From JAWKWA01 sp041397765 (lineage in GTDB: Bacteria; Pseudomonadota; Alphaproteobacteria; Rhizobiales; Hyphomicrobiaceae), in assembly GCA_041397765.1 (NCBI GenBank), contig JAWKWA010000016.1, positions 24,446-88,445 of the forward strand: a stretch of 64,000 nt of DNA, read 5' to 3'. The notes under the pieces were generated by a model that ran no database searches, was not told the DNA's origin, and saw nothing but the letters and a program-made list of their open reading frames with translations. Position numbers and translations under genes: made by a program. How positions within the stretch are numbered: position 1 is the first letter of the stretch; every line of letters begins with the position of its first letter. Below, in pieces: positions 37,059-46,786 of this stretch.

Positions 37059-39473
37059 ATGAAATCGCACTATCGGGCCGTGGTGATCGGTGGCGGCGTG
37101 GTCGGCGCCTCGGTGCTCTACCATCTGGCGAAGTTCGGCTGGCCGGATGTCGCGCTCATCGAGCGCAACGTGCTGACGGCGGGCTCGTCCTGGCACGCGG
37201 CGGGCGGTGTGCACGCGCTCAATGCCGATCCGAACATGGCGGCGCTCCAGGCCTATACGATCGACCTGCTCTCCGAGATCGAGCGCGAGAGCGGCCAGTC
37301 GATCGGCATGCATCTGACCGGCGGCGTCACCATCGCCTCGGCTCCGGCGCGCTGGGAGTGGCTGCAATCGGCCTATCGCATCTTCCAGACCATCGGCATC
37401 GAGGACTGCCACCTGATGACGCCGGAGGAGATCCGCAAGGTCTGCCCGATCATCAATACGGATGGCGTGATCGGCGGGCTCTGGGCGGATCGCGAGGGCT
37501 ATGTCGACACCACCGGCACCGTGCACGCCTATGCCAAGGCCGCTCGCATGCGCGGCGCGGACGTGATCGAGCACAATCGGGTGCTGGAGCTCCATCGCAA
37601 GAACGACCTGTGGCAGGTGGTGACGGAGAAGGGCACGATCACCGCCGAGCATGTCGTCAACGCCGCCGGCTTGTGGGCAAAGCAGGTCGGGCGGATGGTC
37701 GGGCTCGAGCTGCCGGTCTCGCCGATGCAGCACCACTATCTGCTGACCGAGTCCATCCCCGAGATCGCCGCCATGGGATCCGACGAGATCCCGATGATGA
37801 TCGACCTGGAGGGCTTCAGCTATATGCGGCAGGACCTCAAGGGGGTGCTGGTCGGCATCTACGAGGTCGACTACGCCCACTGGATGATGGACGGCGCGCC
37901 CTGGGAGTACGGCATCGAGCTCCTTCAGGAGGATGTCGACCGCATCTCGGACGAGCTCGGCCACGCCTTCCGCCGCTATCCATGCCTGGAGCGGACGGGC
38001 ATCAAGAAATGGGTCAACGGCGCCTTCACCTTCTCGCCGGACGGCAATCCGCTCGTCGGACCGATCCACGGCATTCCCGGCTACTGGCTGGCCTGTGGCG
38101 TGATGGCGGGCTTCCTCCAGGGCGGCGGCGTCGGCAAGACGCTCGCCGAATGGATGATCCATGGCGAGCCCGAGACCGACGCCTACTCCATGGACATCGC
38201 GCGCTACGGCGAATTCGCCTCCAACAAGGAATATATCCGCCAGACCACCGGGCAGTTCTACTCGCGCCGGTTCGTGATGACCTATCCCAACGAGCAGCTC
38301 TGGGCGGGCCGGCCCCTGAAGACGGCGCCGGCCTACGACGCCATGACCGAGGCGGGCTGCCGTTGGGGTGCCTCGTGGGGCCTCGAGGTGCCGCTCTATT
38401 TCGCCCCCAAGGATTTCGTCGAGACGCCCTCGCTCAAGCGCTCGAATGCGTTCGAGCTCGTCGGCGAGGAATGCCGGGCGGTCAGGCGCGACGTCGGCCT
38501 CCTCGATATCTCGGGCTTCTCGCGCTACGAAGTGACGGGACCCGGCGCCGAGGACTGGCTCGCCCGGCTGATGGCGGGGCGGATGCCGAAGCCGGGCCAG
38601 GCGCGGCTCGCGCCCATGCTCGCCCCGAACGGCAAGCTGAAAGGCGATCTCACCGTCTTCAACTGGGGCGACGGCACCTTCTGGATCATGGGGTCGTACT
38701 ATCTGCGGCAGTGGCACATGCGCTGGTTCCTCGACCACGGCGAGCCCGGCGTCACGGTGCGCGACATCTCCGACGCCGTCACCGGCTTCTCGCTCGCTGG
38801 GCCGAGGTCGCGCGAGCTGTTGGCGCGCGTCACCAATGCCGACGTGTCGGGCAAGGCCATGCCGTTCATGGCCTGCCGGGCGATGGATGTCGGGCTCATA
38901 CGGGCCAAGGTCGGGCGGCTGTCGGTCGCCGGCGAACTCGGCTACGAGATCAACTGTCCGTCCACCGAGCACGCGACGCTCCGGCGCATCCTGCTCGAGG
39001 CGGGGCGCGATCTCGGGGTGCGGGAATACGGCTTCAATGCGCTGCTCAGCCTGCGGCTCGAGAAAAGCTTCGGCGTCTGGTCGACCGAGTTCCGCCAGGC
39101 CTATACGCCGCGCATGACCGGCATGGACCGCTTCATCGACTGGCAGAAGCCCGACTTCATCGGACGGGCGGCGGCACTCGCCGAGCGCGACGGGCCGGCA
39201 CCAGCACAAATCCAGGCGACGATCGAGGTCGATGCGGTCGACGCGGATGCGAGCGGCTACGAGCCGGTCTCAGCCGGCGGCAAGCGCGTCGGCTTCGTGA
39301 CCTCGGGCGGCTACGGCCACACCACCGGCAAGTCGCTCGCCATGGTGCTGATCGCGCCCGAGCATGCCCGGCCCGGCACCGAGCTCTCCGTCCATATCGT
39401 CGGCGTCGAGCGGACGGCGCGCGTCATCGCACCCTCGCCCTGCGATCCCGAAGGCCGGGCGATGCGCGCATGA
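37059..39473 (+). CDS. Dimethylglycine dehydrogenase-like FAD/GcvT oxidoreductase
   Basis: An 804-residue protein with an N-terminal FAD domain (VVIGGGVVGASVLYHLAKFG, SSWHAAGGVHALNAD) of the DAO type and a C-terminal aminomethyltransferase-type folate domain (LLDISGFSRYEVTGPGAEDW, FSLAGPRSRELLARVT, AGELGYEIN). This layout is that of dimethylglycine dehydrogenase/sarcosine dehydrogenase, which oxidatively demethylates N-methyl amines and passes the one-carbon unit to tetrahydrofolate. AGGGAGGA lies eight bases before the ATG. The stop overlaps the start of the MttB-like gene (ATGA). The exact N-methylated substrate is not known. Confidence 0.88.
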   Translation: MKSHYRAVVIGGGVVGASVLYHLAKFGWPDVALIERNVLTAGSSWHAAGGVHALNADPNMAALQAYTIDLLSEIERESGQSIGMHLTGGVTIASAPARWEWLQSAYRIFQTIGIEDCHLMTPEEIRKVCPIINTDGVIGGLWADREGYVDTTGTVHAYAKAARMRGADVIEHNRVLELHRKNDLWQVVTEKGTITAEHVVNAAGLWAKQVGRMVGLELPVSPMQHHYLLTESIPEIAAMGSDEIPMMIDLEGFSYMRQDLKGVLVGIYEVDYAHWMMDGAPWEYGIELLQEDVDRISDELGHAFRRYPCLERTGIKKWVNGAFTFSPDGNPLVGPIHGIPGYWLACGVMAGFLQGGGVGKTLAEWMIHGEPETDAYSMDIARYGEFASNKEYIRQTTGQFYSRRFVMTYPNEQLWAGRPLKTAPAYDAMTEAGCRWGASWGLEVPLYFAPKDFVETPSLKRSNAFELVGEECRAVRRDVGLLDISGFSRYEVTGPGAEDWLARLMAGRMPKPGQARLAPMLAPNGKLKGDLTVFNWGDGTFWIMGSYYLRQWHMRWFLDHGEPGVTVRDISDAVTGFSLAGPRSRELLARVTNADVSGKAMPFMACRAMDVGLIRAKVGRLSVAGELGYEINCPSTEHATLRRILLEAGRDLGVREYGFNALLSLRLEKSFGVWSTEFRQAYTPRMTGMDRFIDWQKPDFIGRAAALAERDGPAPAQIQATIEVDAVDADASGYEPVSAGGKRVGFVTSGGYGHTTGKSLAMVLIAPEHARPGTELSVHIVGVERTARVIAPSPCDPEGRAMRA

Positions 39474-41023
39474 GCGAAGCGGCCAGCAACCGGACGACGC
39501 GGGCGAGGCGCCGCCGAAGCGGCGAGGGCGGCGATGCTACGGCGGCGCGGCAGGTCGATTACCGCCGGCTGCGCAACCCGTTCCCGCCGGTCCCGGTGTT
39601 CAGCGAAGACCGGGTCGAGGCGATCCACGAGACCGCGCTCGGCATCCTCGAGGAGCTTGGGCTGAAAGTGCTGCTGCCCGAGGCGCGAAAGCGCTACCGG
39701 GCGGCCGGCGCCCTCGTCGACGAGGACAGCCAGATGGTGCGGATCGGACGCGACATCGTCGCGGCGGCGCTCGCCACGGCGCCACGGTCGATCCCGCTCG
39801 TCGCCGGCGATGCGGGCCGGAACCTCACGCTCGAGCTCGGCACCCTCACCTTCCAGACGGGAGCCGGCTCGCCGCATGCGACCGACACGGTGCGCGGCCG
39901 CCGGCCTTCGACGCTGTCCGACTATCGCGACCTGATAAGGCTCGCGCAGCACTTCGACGCCGTCCACATGCTGAATCCGACCGTCGAGGCGCAGGACGTG
40001 CCGCCCGCACTCCGGCACTATGCGGTGACGCAGACGCAGCTCGAGCTCTCCGACAAGCTCCCGTTCATCTATTCGCGGGGCACGCCGCAGGTGCGCGACG
40101 GCTTCGAGATGATCCGCATCGCGCGCGGCCTTACGCCCGAGGCGTTCGAGAGTGCGGTGCATTGCTCGACGATCATCAACACCAACTCGCCGCGCCAGCT
40201 CGACGTGCCGATGGCGCAGGGCCTCATCGATTTCGCCGCGGCCGGACAGCTCGCCATCGTGACGCCGTTCTGCATGATGGGCGCCATGGCACCGATCACG
40301 GTCGCCGGCGCGCTGACGCTCAGTCATGCCGAGGCGCTCGCCGCCATCACGCTGACGCAGATCGTCAAGCCAGGTGCGCCGGTGCTCTACGGCGCATTCG
40401 TCTCCAATGTCGACATGCGATCGGGTGCCCCCGCCTTCGGCACGCCCGAGCAGGTGAAGGCCAATCTCGGTGCCGGACAGCTCGCCCGGCGCATCGGGCT
40501 GCCGTGGCGGTGCGCGGCGGGCTCCGCGGCCAATCTCAACGACGTGCAGGCGGCGACCGAGACGCAGATGTCGGCCTGGGGCGCGCTGCTCGCCGGCTGC
40601 ACGGTGATGATCCACGGGGCCGGCTGGCTCGAGGGCGGCCTCACCGTATCCTACGAGAAGCTCGTCACCGACATGGAGGTGCTGCAGACCTTCGCCGAGC
40701 TGTGCACGCCGACCGCTGCCGACGACGACGCGATCGCGCGCGATGCCATCGCCGAGGTGTCGCCGGGCGGCCATTTCTTCGCCGCCGCCCATACGATGTC
40801 GCGCTACCAGACCGCTTTCTATGAGCCGCTGGTCGCGGACTGGTCCAATTTCGGCACCTGGACGGAGCGCGGCGCCAAGGACGCGACGATACGGGCGCGC
40901 GAGATCTGGCAGGCGATCCTCGCCGGGCCGGAGCGCGACATGCTGGCCGCCGATCGCCGCGCCGCTCTCGACGCCTACGTCCGCAAGCGCACGGCCGAAG
41001 GCGGCGCACCGCCCGAGAGCTGA
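39470..41023 (+). CDS. MttB-family (non-pyrrolysine) trimethylamine/betaine methyltransferase homologue
   Basis: A 517-residue protein of the trimethylamine methyltransferase family. Recognisable stretches are HETALGILEELGLKVLLPEA, ALAAITLTQIVKPGAPVLYG, GSAANLNDVQAATETQMSAW and the C-terminal SRYQTAFYEPLVADWSNFGT. The frame has no internal amber codon, so this is the common non-pyrrolysine type, whose members include glycine betaine and other quaternary amine demethylases. It is translationally coupled to the DMGDH-like gene, so the two probably act on successive demethylation steps. No cognate corrinoid protein gene is seen in the window. The N-terminal 25 residues are Arg-rich. Confidence 0.85.
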   Translation: MSEAASNRTTRARRRRSGEGGDATAARQVDYRRLRNPFPPVPVFSEDRVEAIHETALGILEELGLKVLLPEARKRYRAAGALVDEDSQMVRIGRDIVAAALATAPRSIPLVAGDAGRNLTLELGTLTFQTGAGSPHATDTVRGRRPSTLSDYRDLIRLAQHFDAVHMLNPTVEAQDVPPALRHYAVTQTQLELSDKLPFIYSRGTPQVRDGFEMIRIARGLTPEAFESAVHCSTIINTNSPRQLDVPMAQGLIDFAAAGQLAIVTPFCMMGAMAPITVAGALTLSHAEALAAITLTQIVKPGAPVLYGAFVSNVDMRSGAPAFGTPEQVKANLGAGQLARRIGLPWRCAAGSAANLNDVQAATETQMSAWGALLAGCTVMIHGAGWLEGGLTVSYEKLVTDMEVLQTFAELCTPTAADDDAIARDAIAEVSPGGHFFAAAHTMSRYQTAFYEPLVADWSNFGTWTERGAKDATIRAREIWQAILAGPERDMLAADRRAALDAYVRKRTAEGGAPPES

Positions 41024-41057
41024 GCACCGGACTCATCCAGAGCCAGAGGGACGCGTG

Positions 41058-41708
41058 ATGGCGCGAGCCGCGGCGAAAGTCGTCGCCCTGAAAAGCAATG
41101 CCAAGGTCTCGCGCGAGGACTGGCTGACCCATGCGCTCGATGCGCTCGTCTCGGATGGGGTGGAGGAAGTCAAGATCCTGCCGCTCGCCGAGCGGCTCGG
41201 CGTGTCGCGCTCGTCGTTCTACTGGTACTTCAAGAGCCGCAAGGCGCTGCTCGACGCACTCATCGCGCATTGGCAGGCGACGAACACGGAGGCCATCCTT
41301 GCGGCGGCCGACGAGCCGGCTTTGACCGTCACCGGCGCCGTGTCCAACCTGTTTGCCTGCTTCATCGATGCCGAGCGCTTCGATCCCCAGCTCGATTTCG
41401 CGGTCCGGGAGTGGTCGCGGCGCTCGGGGCCGGTGCGGCGCGTCGTCGACATCGCGGACGCGGCCCGGCTCGAGGCCATCACCCGCATGTTCGCACGCTA
41501 CGACACGCACGGCATCGAGCCCGGCATCCGCGCGCGCATCCTCTACTACATGCAGATCGGTTATTACGCGCTCGAGCTCAACGAGCCGCTCGACGAGCGG
41601 ATCGGCCGGGTGGCCGCCTATCTCGAGGGCTTCACCGGCCAGAAGCCAAGCGCCGAGGAGGTCGAGAAGCTCGTCCGCTTCTCGCGTCGCGGGGCATCCG
41701 GCTCCTGA
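41058..41708 (+). CDS. TetR-family transcriptional regulator
   Basis: A 216-residue regulator. The N-terminal helix-turn-helix is VKILPLAERLGVSRSSFYWY with FKSRKALLDALI completing the TetR motif; the C-terminal ~140 residues are the helical effector-binding domain. It lies 34 bases after the MttB-like gene, preceded by GAGGGA, and is therefore likely cotranscribed. It probably controls this demethylation operon through the palindrome at 36938-36953. The ligand is inferred to be a methylated amine or its product. Confidence 0.85.
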   Translation: MARAAAKVVALKSNAKVSREDWLTHALDALVSDGVEEVKILPLAERLGVSRSSFYWYFKSRKALLDALIAHWQATNTEAILAAADEPALTVTGAVSNLFACFIDAERFDPQLDFAVREWSRRSGPVRRVVDIADAARLEAITRMFARYDTHGIEPGIRARILYYMQIGYYALELNEPLDERIGRVAAYLEGFTGQKPSAEEVEKLVRFSRRGASGS

Positions 41709-41717
41709 GGTGCCGGC

Positions 41718-43238
41718 TCACGCCGTCGATGCGCCCGCCCCCGCGGGACGGCGGGTCAGCGTGCGCGAGACGGCATCGCGCCAGCCGGCGATCTTGCGGT
41801 CGCGCTCGCTGGCGCCCATCGCCGGCGTGAAGCGGCGCTCGCAGGACCAGCCGCGCGCGAATTCCTCAGGCGGGGGATAGAAGCCCACCTGCATGCCGGC
41901 GAGATAGGCCGCACCGAGCGCCGTCGTCTCCAGGACGGCCGGGCGGTCGACCGGCGCATCGAGAATGTCGGCGAGGCGCTGCATGGTCCAGTCGGAGGCG
42001 ACCATGCCGCCATCGACGCGCAGCACCGTTCGTTCCGCGCCGGCCCAATCCGCGCGTATCGCCTCCAGAAGGTCGCGGGTCTGGTAGCAGACCGCCTCGA
42101 GCGCGGCACGGGCGAGTTCGGCCGGCCCGGTCGCCCGTGTCAGACCGTAGATCGCGCCGCGACATTCGGCATCCCAGTAGGGCGCTCCAAGGCCGGTGAA
42201 GGCCGGCACCAGATAGACGTCCTGGCCGGTGTCGGCCCGGGCCGCCAACTCGCCCGACTGGTCCGCCCGCGCGATCAGCCGAAGCCCGTCGCGCAGCCAT
42301 TGCACGGCCGCCCCCGCGACGAAGATCGAGCCTTCGAGGGCGTAGGTCGGGCGACCGGCGAGCTGATAGGCGATCGTCGTCAGCAGGCGATTGCGCGAGG
42401 CGACGGGCGTGTCGCCGGTGTTGACGAGCGCGAAGCAGCCGGTGCCGTAGGTGGATTTCATCATGCCCGGCGAGAAACAGGCCTGACCGATCGTCGCCGC
42501 CTGCTGGTCGCCTGCGACCCCGGCGATCGCGACCGCACCGCCGAGAATGACCGGGTCGGTGGTCCCGAAGTCCGCGGCGCAATCCCGGACTTCGGGCAGG
42601 ACGGCGGGCGGCACGCCGAGCAGCGCACACATCTCAGCCGACCAGGCGCCCTTGTGGATGTCATAGAGCAGGGTGCGGCTGGCATTGGTGGCATCGGTCG
42701 CGTGCACCCGTCCGCCGGTCAGGCGCCAGATGAGGAAGCTGTCGACGGTGCCGAAGGCGAGGCGTCCGGCCTCGGCGGCGGCGCGGGCACCGTCGATGCC
42801 GTCGATCAGCCAGGCGAGCTTGGTGCCGGAGAAATAGGGATCGAGCAGAAGCCCGGTCGCTCCGGTGACGGCCGCCTCGTGCCCGTCGGCCTTCAGGCGA
42901 TGGCAGACATCGGCGGTGCGGCGATCCTGCCAGACGATGGCGCGATGGAGCGGCCGGCCGGTATCGCGGTCCCAGAGCAGTGTCGTCTCGCGCTGGTTGG
43001 TGATCCCGAGGGCGGCGATGTCGGAGGCCGCCGCGCCGGCCATGGTCATGGCCCGGCGGCAGGTCGCGACCACCGTCGTCCAGAGATCTTCTGCCTCGTG
43101 CTCGACCCAGCCCGAGTGCGGGAAATGCTGGGGAAACTCCTCCTGGGCGAGACCGGCGATCCGCATCTGCCGATCGAGCAGGACGGCCCGGCTCGAGGTC
43201 GTGCCCTGATCGATGGCGAGCACATAGCGCGCGGTCAT
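41718..43238 (-). CDS. glpK: Glycerol kinase
   Basis: A 506-residue FGGY-family kinase forming sn-glycerol 3-phosphate from glycerol and ATP. Landmarks are LAIDQGTTSSRAVLLD, ALGITNQRETTLLWDRDTG, AIVWQDRRTAD, TGLLLDPYFSGTKLAWLID, TYGTGCFALVNTG and the C-terminal RVDGGMVASDWTMQRLADIL. The longer upstream reading lacks similarity; the ATG at 43238 overlaps the glpD stop (ATGA), marking a coupled glpD-glpK operon. It converges with the TetR gene, from which it is only nine bases away. Confidence 0.95.
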   Translation of the reverse strand: MTARYVLAIDQGTTSSRAVLLDRQMRIAGLAQEEFPQHFPHSGWVEHEAEDLWTTVVATCRRAMTMAGAAASDIAALGITNQRETTLLWDRDTGRPLHRAIVWQDRRTADVCHRLKADGHEAAVTGATGLLLDPYFSGTKLAWLIDGIDGARAAAEAGRLAFGTVDSFLIWRLTGGRVHATDATNASRTLLYDIHKGAWSAEMCALLGVPPAVLPEVRDCAADFGTTDPVILGGAVAIAGVAGDQQAATIGQACFSPGMMKSTYGTGCFALVNTGDTPVASRNRLLTTIAYQLAGRPTYALEGSIFVAGAAVQWLRDGLRLIARADQSGELAARADTGQDVYLVPAFTGLGAPYWDAECRGAIYGLTRATGPAELARAALEAVCYQTRDLLEAIRADWAGAERTVLRVDGGMVASDWTMQRLADILDAPVDRPAVLETTALGAAYLAGMQVGFYPPPEEFARGWSCERRFTPAMGASERDRKIAGWRDAVSRTLTRRPAGAGASTA

Positions 43239-44761
43239 GTCCGCTCCTTTCTGTCTTCGGGCTCGGCGAGGATCCCGCCGAGGCTCGTCTCCAGCCAATC
43301 CCGGAGCGCCTGGCGCTCGTCCTCCTTCAGCCGCAGCCCGAGCTTGCTGCGCCGCCAGAGGACATCGTCTGCGTTGCGCGCCCATTCGTAGCGGACGAGA
43401 TAGGTCACCTCCCGCTCGGTGAGGCCGGCACCGAAATCGCGGCCGAGATCCGCAACGCGCCTGGCGCCTGCGAGCAGCTTGCGGCCCTGCGTGCCATAGC
43501 TGCGGGCGAGGCGCCGGGCGGTCGCGGCGTCGAGACCGACACAGTCGCGCATCAGCTCATCCGCCAGCCGGGCGGTGCCGCCGATCTCGAAGTCGCCGCC
43601 CGGCAGCGTCGCGCCGACCGTCCAGGCAGGTCCGATCCGGGCGAACTCGTCCGCCAGCCTGTCGACCGCCTCCTCGGCGAGATGGCGATAGGTCGTGATC
43701 TTGCCGCCGAAGACGTTGAGGAGGCGCGGTGCACCTCGCCCGCCTTCCAGCGCCAGCACATAATCGCGCGTCGCCTCCTGCGCGGATGCGGTGCCGTCGT
43801 CATAGAGCGGGCGGACGCCCGCATAGGTCCAGACCACGTCCTCGGGCGCGACAGGCTTCTCGAAATACGCGCTGACGGCGCGACACAGATAGGCGACCTC
43901 GTCCCCGCTGATGCGGGCCGTCGAGGGATCGCCCGCGAAATCGACATCGGTGGTGCCGATCAGCGTGAACTCACCCTCGTAGGGGATGGCGAAGACGATG
44001 CGGCGGTCGGCGTTCTGGAAGATGTAGGCCCGCTCGTGCTCGAAGAGGCGCGGCACGACGATGTGGCTGCCCTTGACGAGGCGGACCGGCGAGCGCTCGG
44101 CAGTCGCGGTGACGTGCTGGACAACCTCGCCGACCCATGGACCGGCGGCGTTGACGACGACGCGGGTTTCGACCGTCTGGTGCCCGCCGGAGGGGCCGCG
44201 CAAGTCGGCCTGCCAGACCCGGCCGACGCGCCGGCAGGCGGTCACCTCGGTCGCGACGCGGATCTCGGCGCCGCGGGCGCGGGCATCCATGGCGTTCAGC
44301 ACGACGAGGCGGGCGTCGTCGACCCAGCAATCGGAATATTCAAAGCCCGATCGGAATTCCGGACGCAACGGCTCGCCGGCCGGATCGCGCGAGAGATCGA
44401 GTGCGCGCGAGCCCGGCAGGATCCTGCGGCCGCCGAGATGGTCGTAGAGGAAGAGGCCGAGGCGGATCATCCAGCGCGGACGCAGGCCGCCATGATGCGG
44501 CAGCACGAAGCGCAGCGGCCAGGCGATGTGCGGCGCCATGGCGAGCAGCACCTCGCGCTCGGCGAGCGCCTCGCGGACGAGGCGGAACTCGTAATGCTCG
44601 AGGTAGCGCAAACCGCCATGAATCAGCTTGGTGGAGGCGGAGGAGGTGCCGCTCGCAAGATCCGCCCGCTCGGCGAGCAGGACCTTCAGGCCACGGCCCG
44701 CCGCATCGCGGGCGATGCCGCAGCCATTGACACCGCCGCCGATCACCAGGATGTCGTACAC
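43235..44761 (-). CDS. glpD: Aerobic glycerol-3-phosphate dehydrogenase
   Basis: A 508-residue membrane-associated FAD enzyme oxidising glycerol 3-phosphate to dihydroxyacetone phosphate. It begins with the FAD motif GGGVNGCGIARDAAGRG, then SGTSSASTKLIHGGLRYLEH, the GlpD signature. ATRDYVLALEGGRGAPRLLN and NVFGGKITTYRHLAEEAVD follow, with the C-terminal helical domain. GTG 44761 is chosen because GGAGGGA lies six bases upstream and the frame further up has no similarity. It is first gene of the glpD-glpK pair; no glpR or glycerol transporter gene is next to it. Confidence 0.94.
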   Translation of the reverse strand: MYDILVIGGGVNGCGIARDAAGRGLKVLLAERADLASGTSSASTKLIHGGLRYLEHYEFRLVREALAEREVLLAMAPHIAWPLRFVLPHHGGLRPRWMIRLGLFLYDHLGGRRILPGSRALDLSRDPAGEPLRPEFRSGFEYSDCWVDDARLVVLNAMDARARGAEIRVATEVTACRRVGRVWQADLRGPSGGHQTVETRVVVNAAGPWVGEVVQHVTATAERSPVRLVKGSHIVVPRLFEHERAYIFQNADRRIVFAIPYEGEFTLIGTTDVDFAGDPSTARISGDEVAYLCRAVSAYFEKPVAPEDVVWTYAGVRPLYDDGTASAQEATRDYVLALEGGRGAPRLLNVFGGKITTYRHLAEEAVDRLADEFARIGPAWTVGATLPGGDFEIGGTARLADELMRDCVGLDAATARRLARSYGTQGRKLLAGARRVADLGRDFGAGLTEREVTYLVRYEWARNADDVLWRRSKLGLRLKEDERQALRDWLETSLGGILAEPEDRKERT

Positions 44762-45545
44762 CTTCGATCCCTCCACCTTGAGGCGTAGCCGGCCCGGCTT
44801 CTGCCACCACCCGGGCCACGCCCTGCTGGGCGATAGCGCGGCGGTTCGCCATCCGCAATCGCAAGCGGCAGCGCCCGCCACCGGCGTCCACCGCCGCGAT
44901 GGCCGTCCTTCTCATAGACTACGCCTTTCCATCGCGGCACGGCGCGACAGCCTATCAGAAGGAGAAAGCCGTCCGGACAGCGTGCCTTGCGCCGGCTCCC
45001 GCCAAGCATAGCGCCTGCCCGGATCTGATCGAGTTTCCAGGAACATCAAGTCAAATCAAGAATAAATTCTGCCCGGTACCGACCTTCGCCGTTCATGCGC
45101 CGACAGATGATCGTCGGATACGATCATAGGAGGGATCGGACGGGCGGCGGCGCGGCCGGGAGTTCGACACCACCTTTTGGGCGATACACGAGTGGTGCAC
45201 TGCACTCGCTCTCAAGACTGACTTGCCACAATGCGCAGAGTCCGCATAGTCTGACTGCATGGTGCGTGGGAGAGTTTGGCGTGCGCACCACTCGACAGGG
45301 GCGCACGCGGGTGCTGGTCCGGCCAAGGCAGCCGGACCTGATGGGAGGGGCAGACACTCCAGGTAAAGAAACTCGAGTCCGGCGGCGACGCGATCTGTCA
45401 GCCTTACCGGACTGGTCGAACGAGAGCGGGGACAGCTCCAAATCGGAGCATGGGGCAAGTAGATGCTCGTATCCGCAAATGGGCCTCGTGCCGGCGACGG
45501 CAACAGGCTCCCGCTCGACGACCGGAGCTTACATGGAGCATTTCA
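44762..45545. other. Divergent intergenic region between glpD and the LuxR-type gene
   Basis: About 780 bases without a supported gene; composition is less GC-rich around 45020-45120. It must carry the glpD promoter and the promoter of the plus-strand secretion-associated region. TTGCCA (about 45224) and TAGTCT (about 45248) in 18-base spacing form a possible but weak promoter. Short ORFs here have no features. Confidence 0.4.
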
Positions 45546-46358
45546 ATGCCCGACTTGCGGAACACACCGAGCGTGGTCGTCGTGGATTCGCTCCGCCTCA
45601 GACGTGGGGGGATCATCAGCTTCCTCAACGACTGGGCGGCAAGCCAGGGCTTGCAGATCGAGGGCTTCTCGCCGTCGGGTCTGCCGGCAGAATTCGAGGA
45701 GCAGCCAGGCACGCGGCTCGTGATCGTGTCGATCGGTGACCAGCCCGTCAGCGATCCGGCCATCGCGAGCGTCCTGCGCAATCTGCTCTCGCTCATCAGC
45801 GATGCGCCGCTCGTTCTTTGGAGCGACAATGACGATGCCGAGCAGGTGGTCGAGGCTTTCCACATCGGCGTCACCGGCTTCCTGCCGACCAGCATGGATC
45901 CCGAAATCGCGGTCCATGCGCTCAGCTTCATCCTGAAGGGCGGCACGTTCTTCCCGGCAACGGCGCTGCTCGCCATGCCCGACCTCTCCGGCGAGCGCGA
46001 ACAGGAGCCGCCCCGCCGGCGCAGCACGCGCGCGCTGCGGGACGACACGCCGCGCCACAGCCTGACGGACCGGCAGCGGGATGTCGTCTGCCTGTTGCGC
46101 CAGGGATTGCCGAACAAGCTCATCGCCCGCCAGCTCGAGATGACCGAGGCGACGGTCAAGGTCCATGTCCGTCACATCATGCGCAAGCTCGGCGCGGCGA
46201 ACCGAACCCAGGCGGCGCTGCTGTCGTCGCAAGGGCAGGAGAGCGCCGAGACAGGCGAGACGGAGGGTGGCGACAGCACGCCGCCCATGGCAACCGGCAG
46301 CAGCACGCACATCCAGCGACATCTGCGTGTCGGCATCGGCCCCTCCGCACCGCATTGA
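45546..46358 (+). CDS. LuxR/NarL-type regulator with atypical receiver domain
   Basis: A 270-residue protein. Residues 5-135 adopt the receiver pattern (PSVVVVDSLRLRRGGI, LVIVSIGDQPVSDPAI, GVTGFLPTSMDPEIAVHAL), but where the phosphorylatable Asp should follow strand 3 the sequence is LVIVSIG, so the site appears lost. Residues 168-235 hold the LuxR helix-turn-helix (SLTDRQRDVVCLLRQGLPNK, EATVKVHVRHIMRKLGAANR). GGAG lies seven bases before the ATG. Its position at the head of the plus-strand series of small proteins, RTX protein and type I exporter suggests it controls them; phosphorylation-independent control is likely. Confidence 0.82.
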   Translation: MPDLRNTPSVVVVDSLRLRRGGIISFLNDWAASQGLQIEGFSPSGLPAEFEEQPGTRLVIVSIGDQPVSDPAIASVLRNLLSLISDAPLVLWSDNDDAEQVVEAFHIGVTGFLPTSMDPEIAVHALSFILKGGTFFPATALLAMPDLSGEREQEPPRRRSTRALRDDTPRHSLTDRQRDVVCLLRQGLPNKLIARQLEMTEATVKVHVRHIMRKLGAANRTQAALLSSQGQESAETGETEGGDSTPPMATGSSTHIQRHLRVGIGPSAPH

Positions 46359-46786
46359 GCGGCGCGGCATGGCGGATCGCGAGCGGTGCCGGCGGCGCGG
46401 CGCCGCTCGCCGTCGCAACCGGGACGGAGCTTCGGTTCCCGATCGCCAGGATACACATGATCGCCAGTTTGGTCATGCCGGAGGCAGTCATCCTTGCCGG
46501 CGATACCACCCTATGCGCGCGGGGGGCCCCGATGCTCAGCCGTTCGGCCAATCCCCGCCTCGACACCCCAAGCAATGGATATCTCGGTCGACACCGAAAG
46601 CGGTATGCGGGATCGAGACGACGGATCGCCTACCGCGAAAGCATGGCGTAGGTGAGCCCAAACGACTGACGACACGATGCGACCGGTGTCGATGCTACCA
46701 CTTCGCACTAGGCTGACGATCACCGTCATTCAGCCGACGGCACGCCCACGGCACCCCATCGCCAGGCGTCCCGCAAGGAGTATGTG
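46359..46786. other. Gap between regulator and first ED-LS-tagged gene
   Basis: About 430 bases; no supported gene or clear terminator. It probably contains the promoter of the tagged gene. Confidence 0.35.

Noticed and set aside
36951..39209. 752-codon open frame on the minus strand
   Set aside because: It lies wholly opposite the DMGDH-like gene, has the Arg/His/Asp composition of an antisense shadow in GC-rich DNA and no domain.
39470..41023. Pyrrolysine-containing MttB
   Set aside because: No internal in-frame TAG occurs in the coding sequence and no pyl genes are seen.
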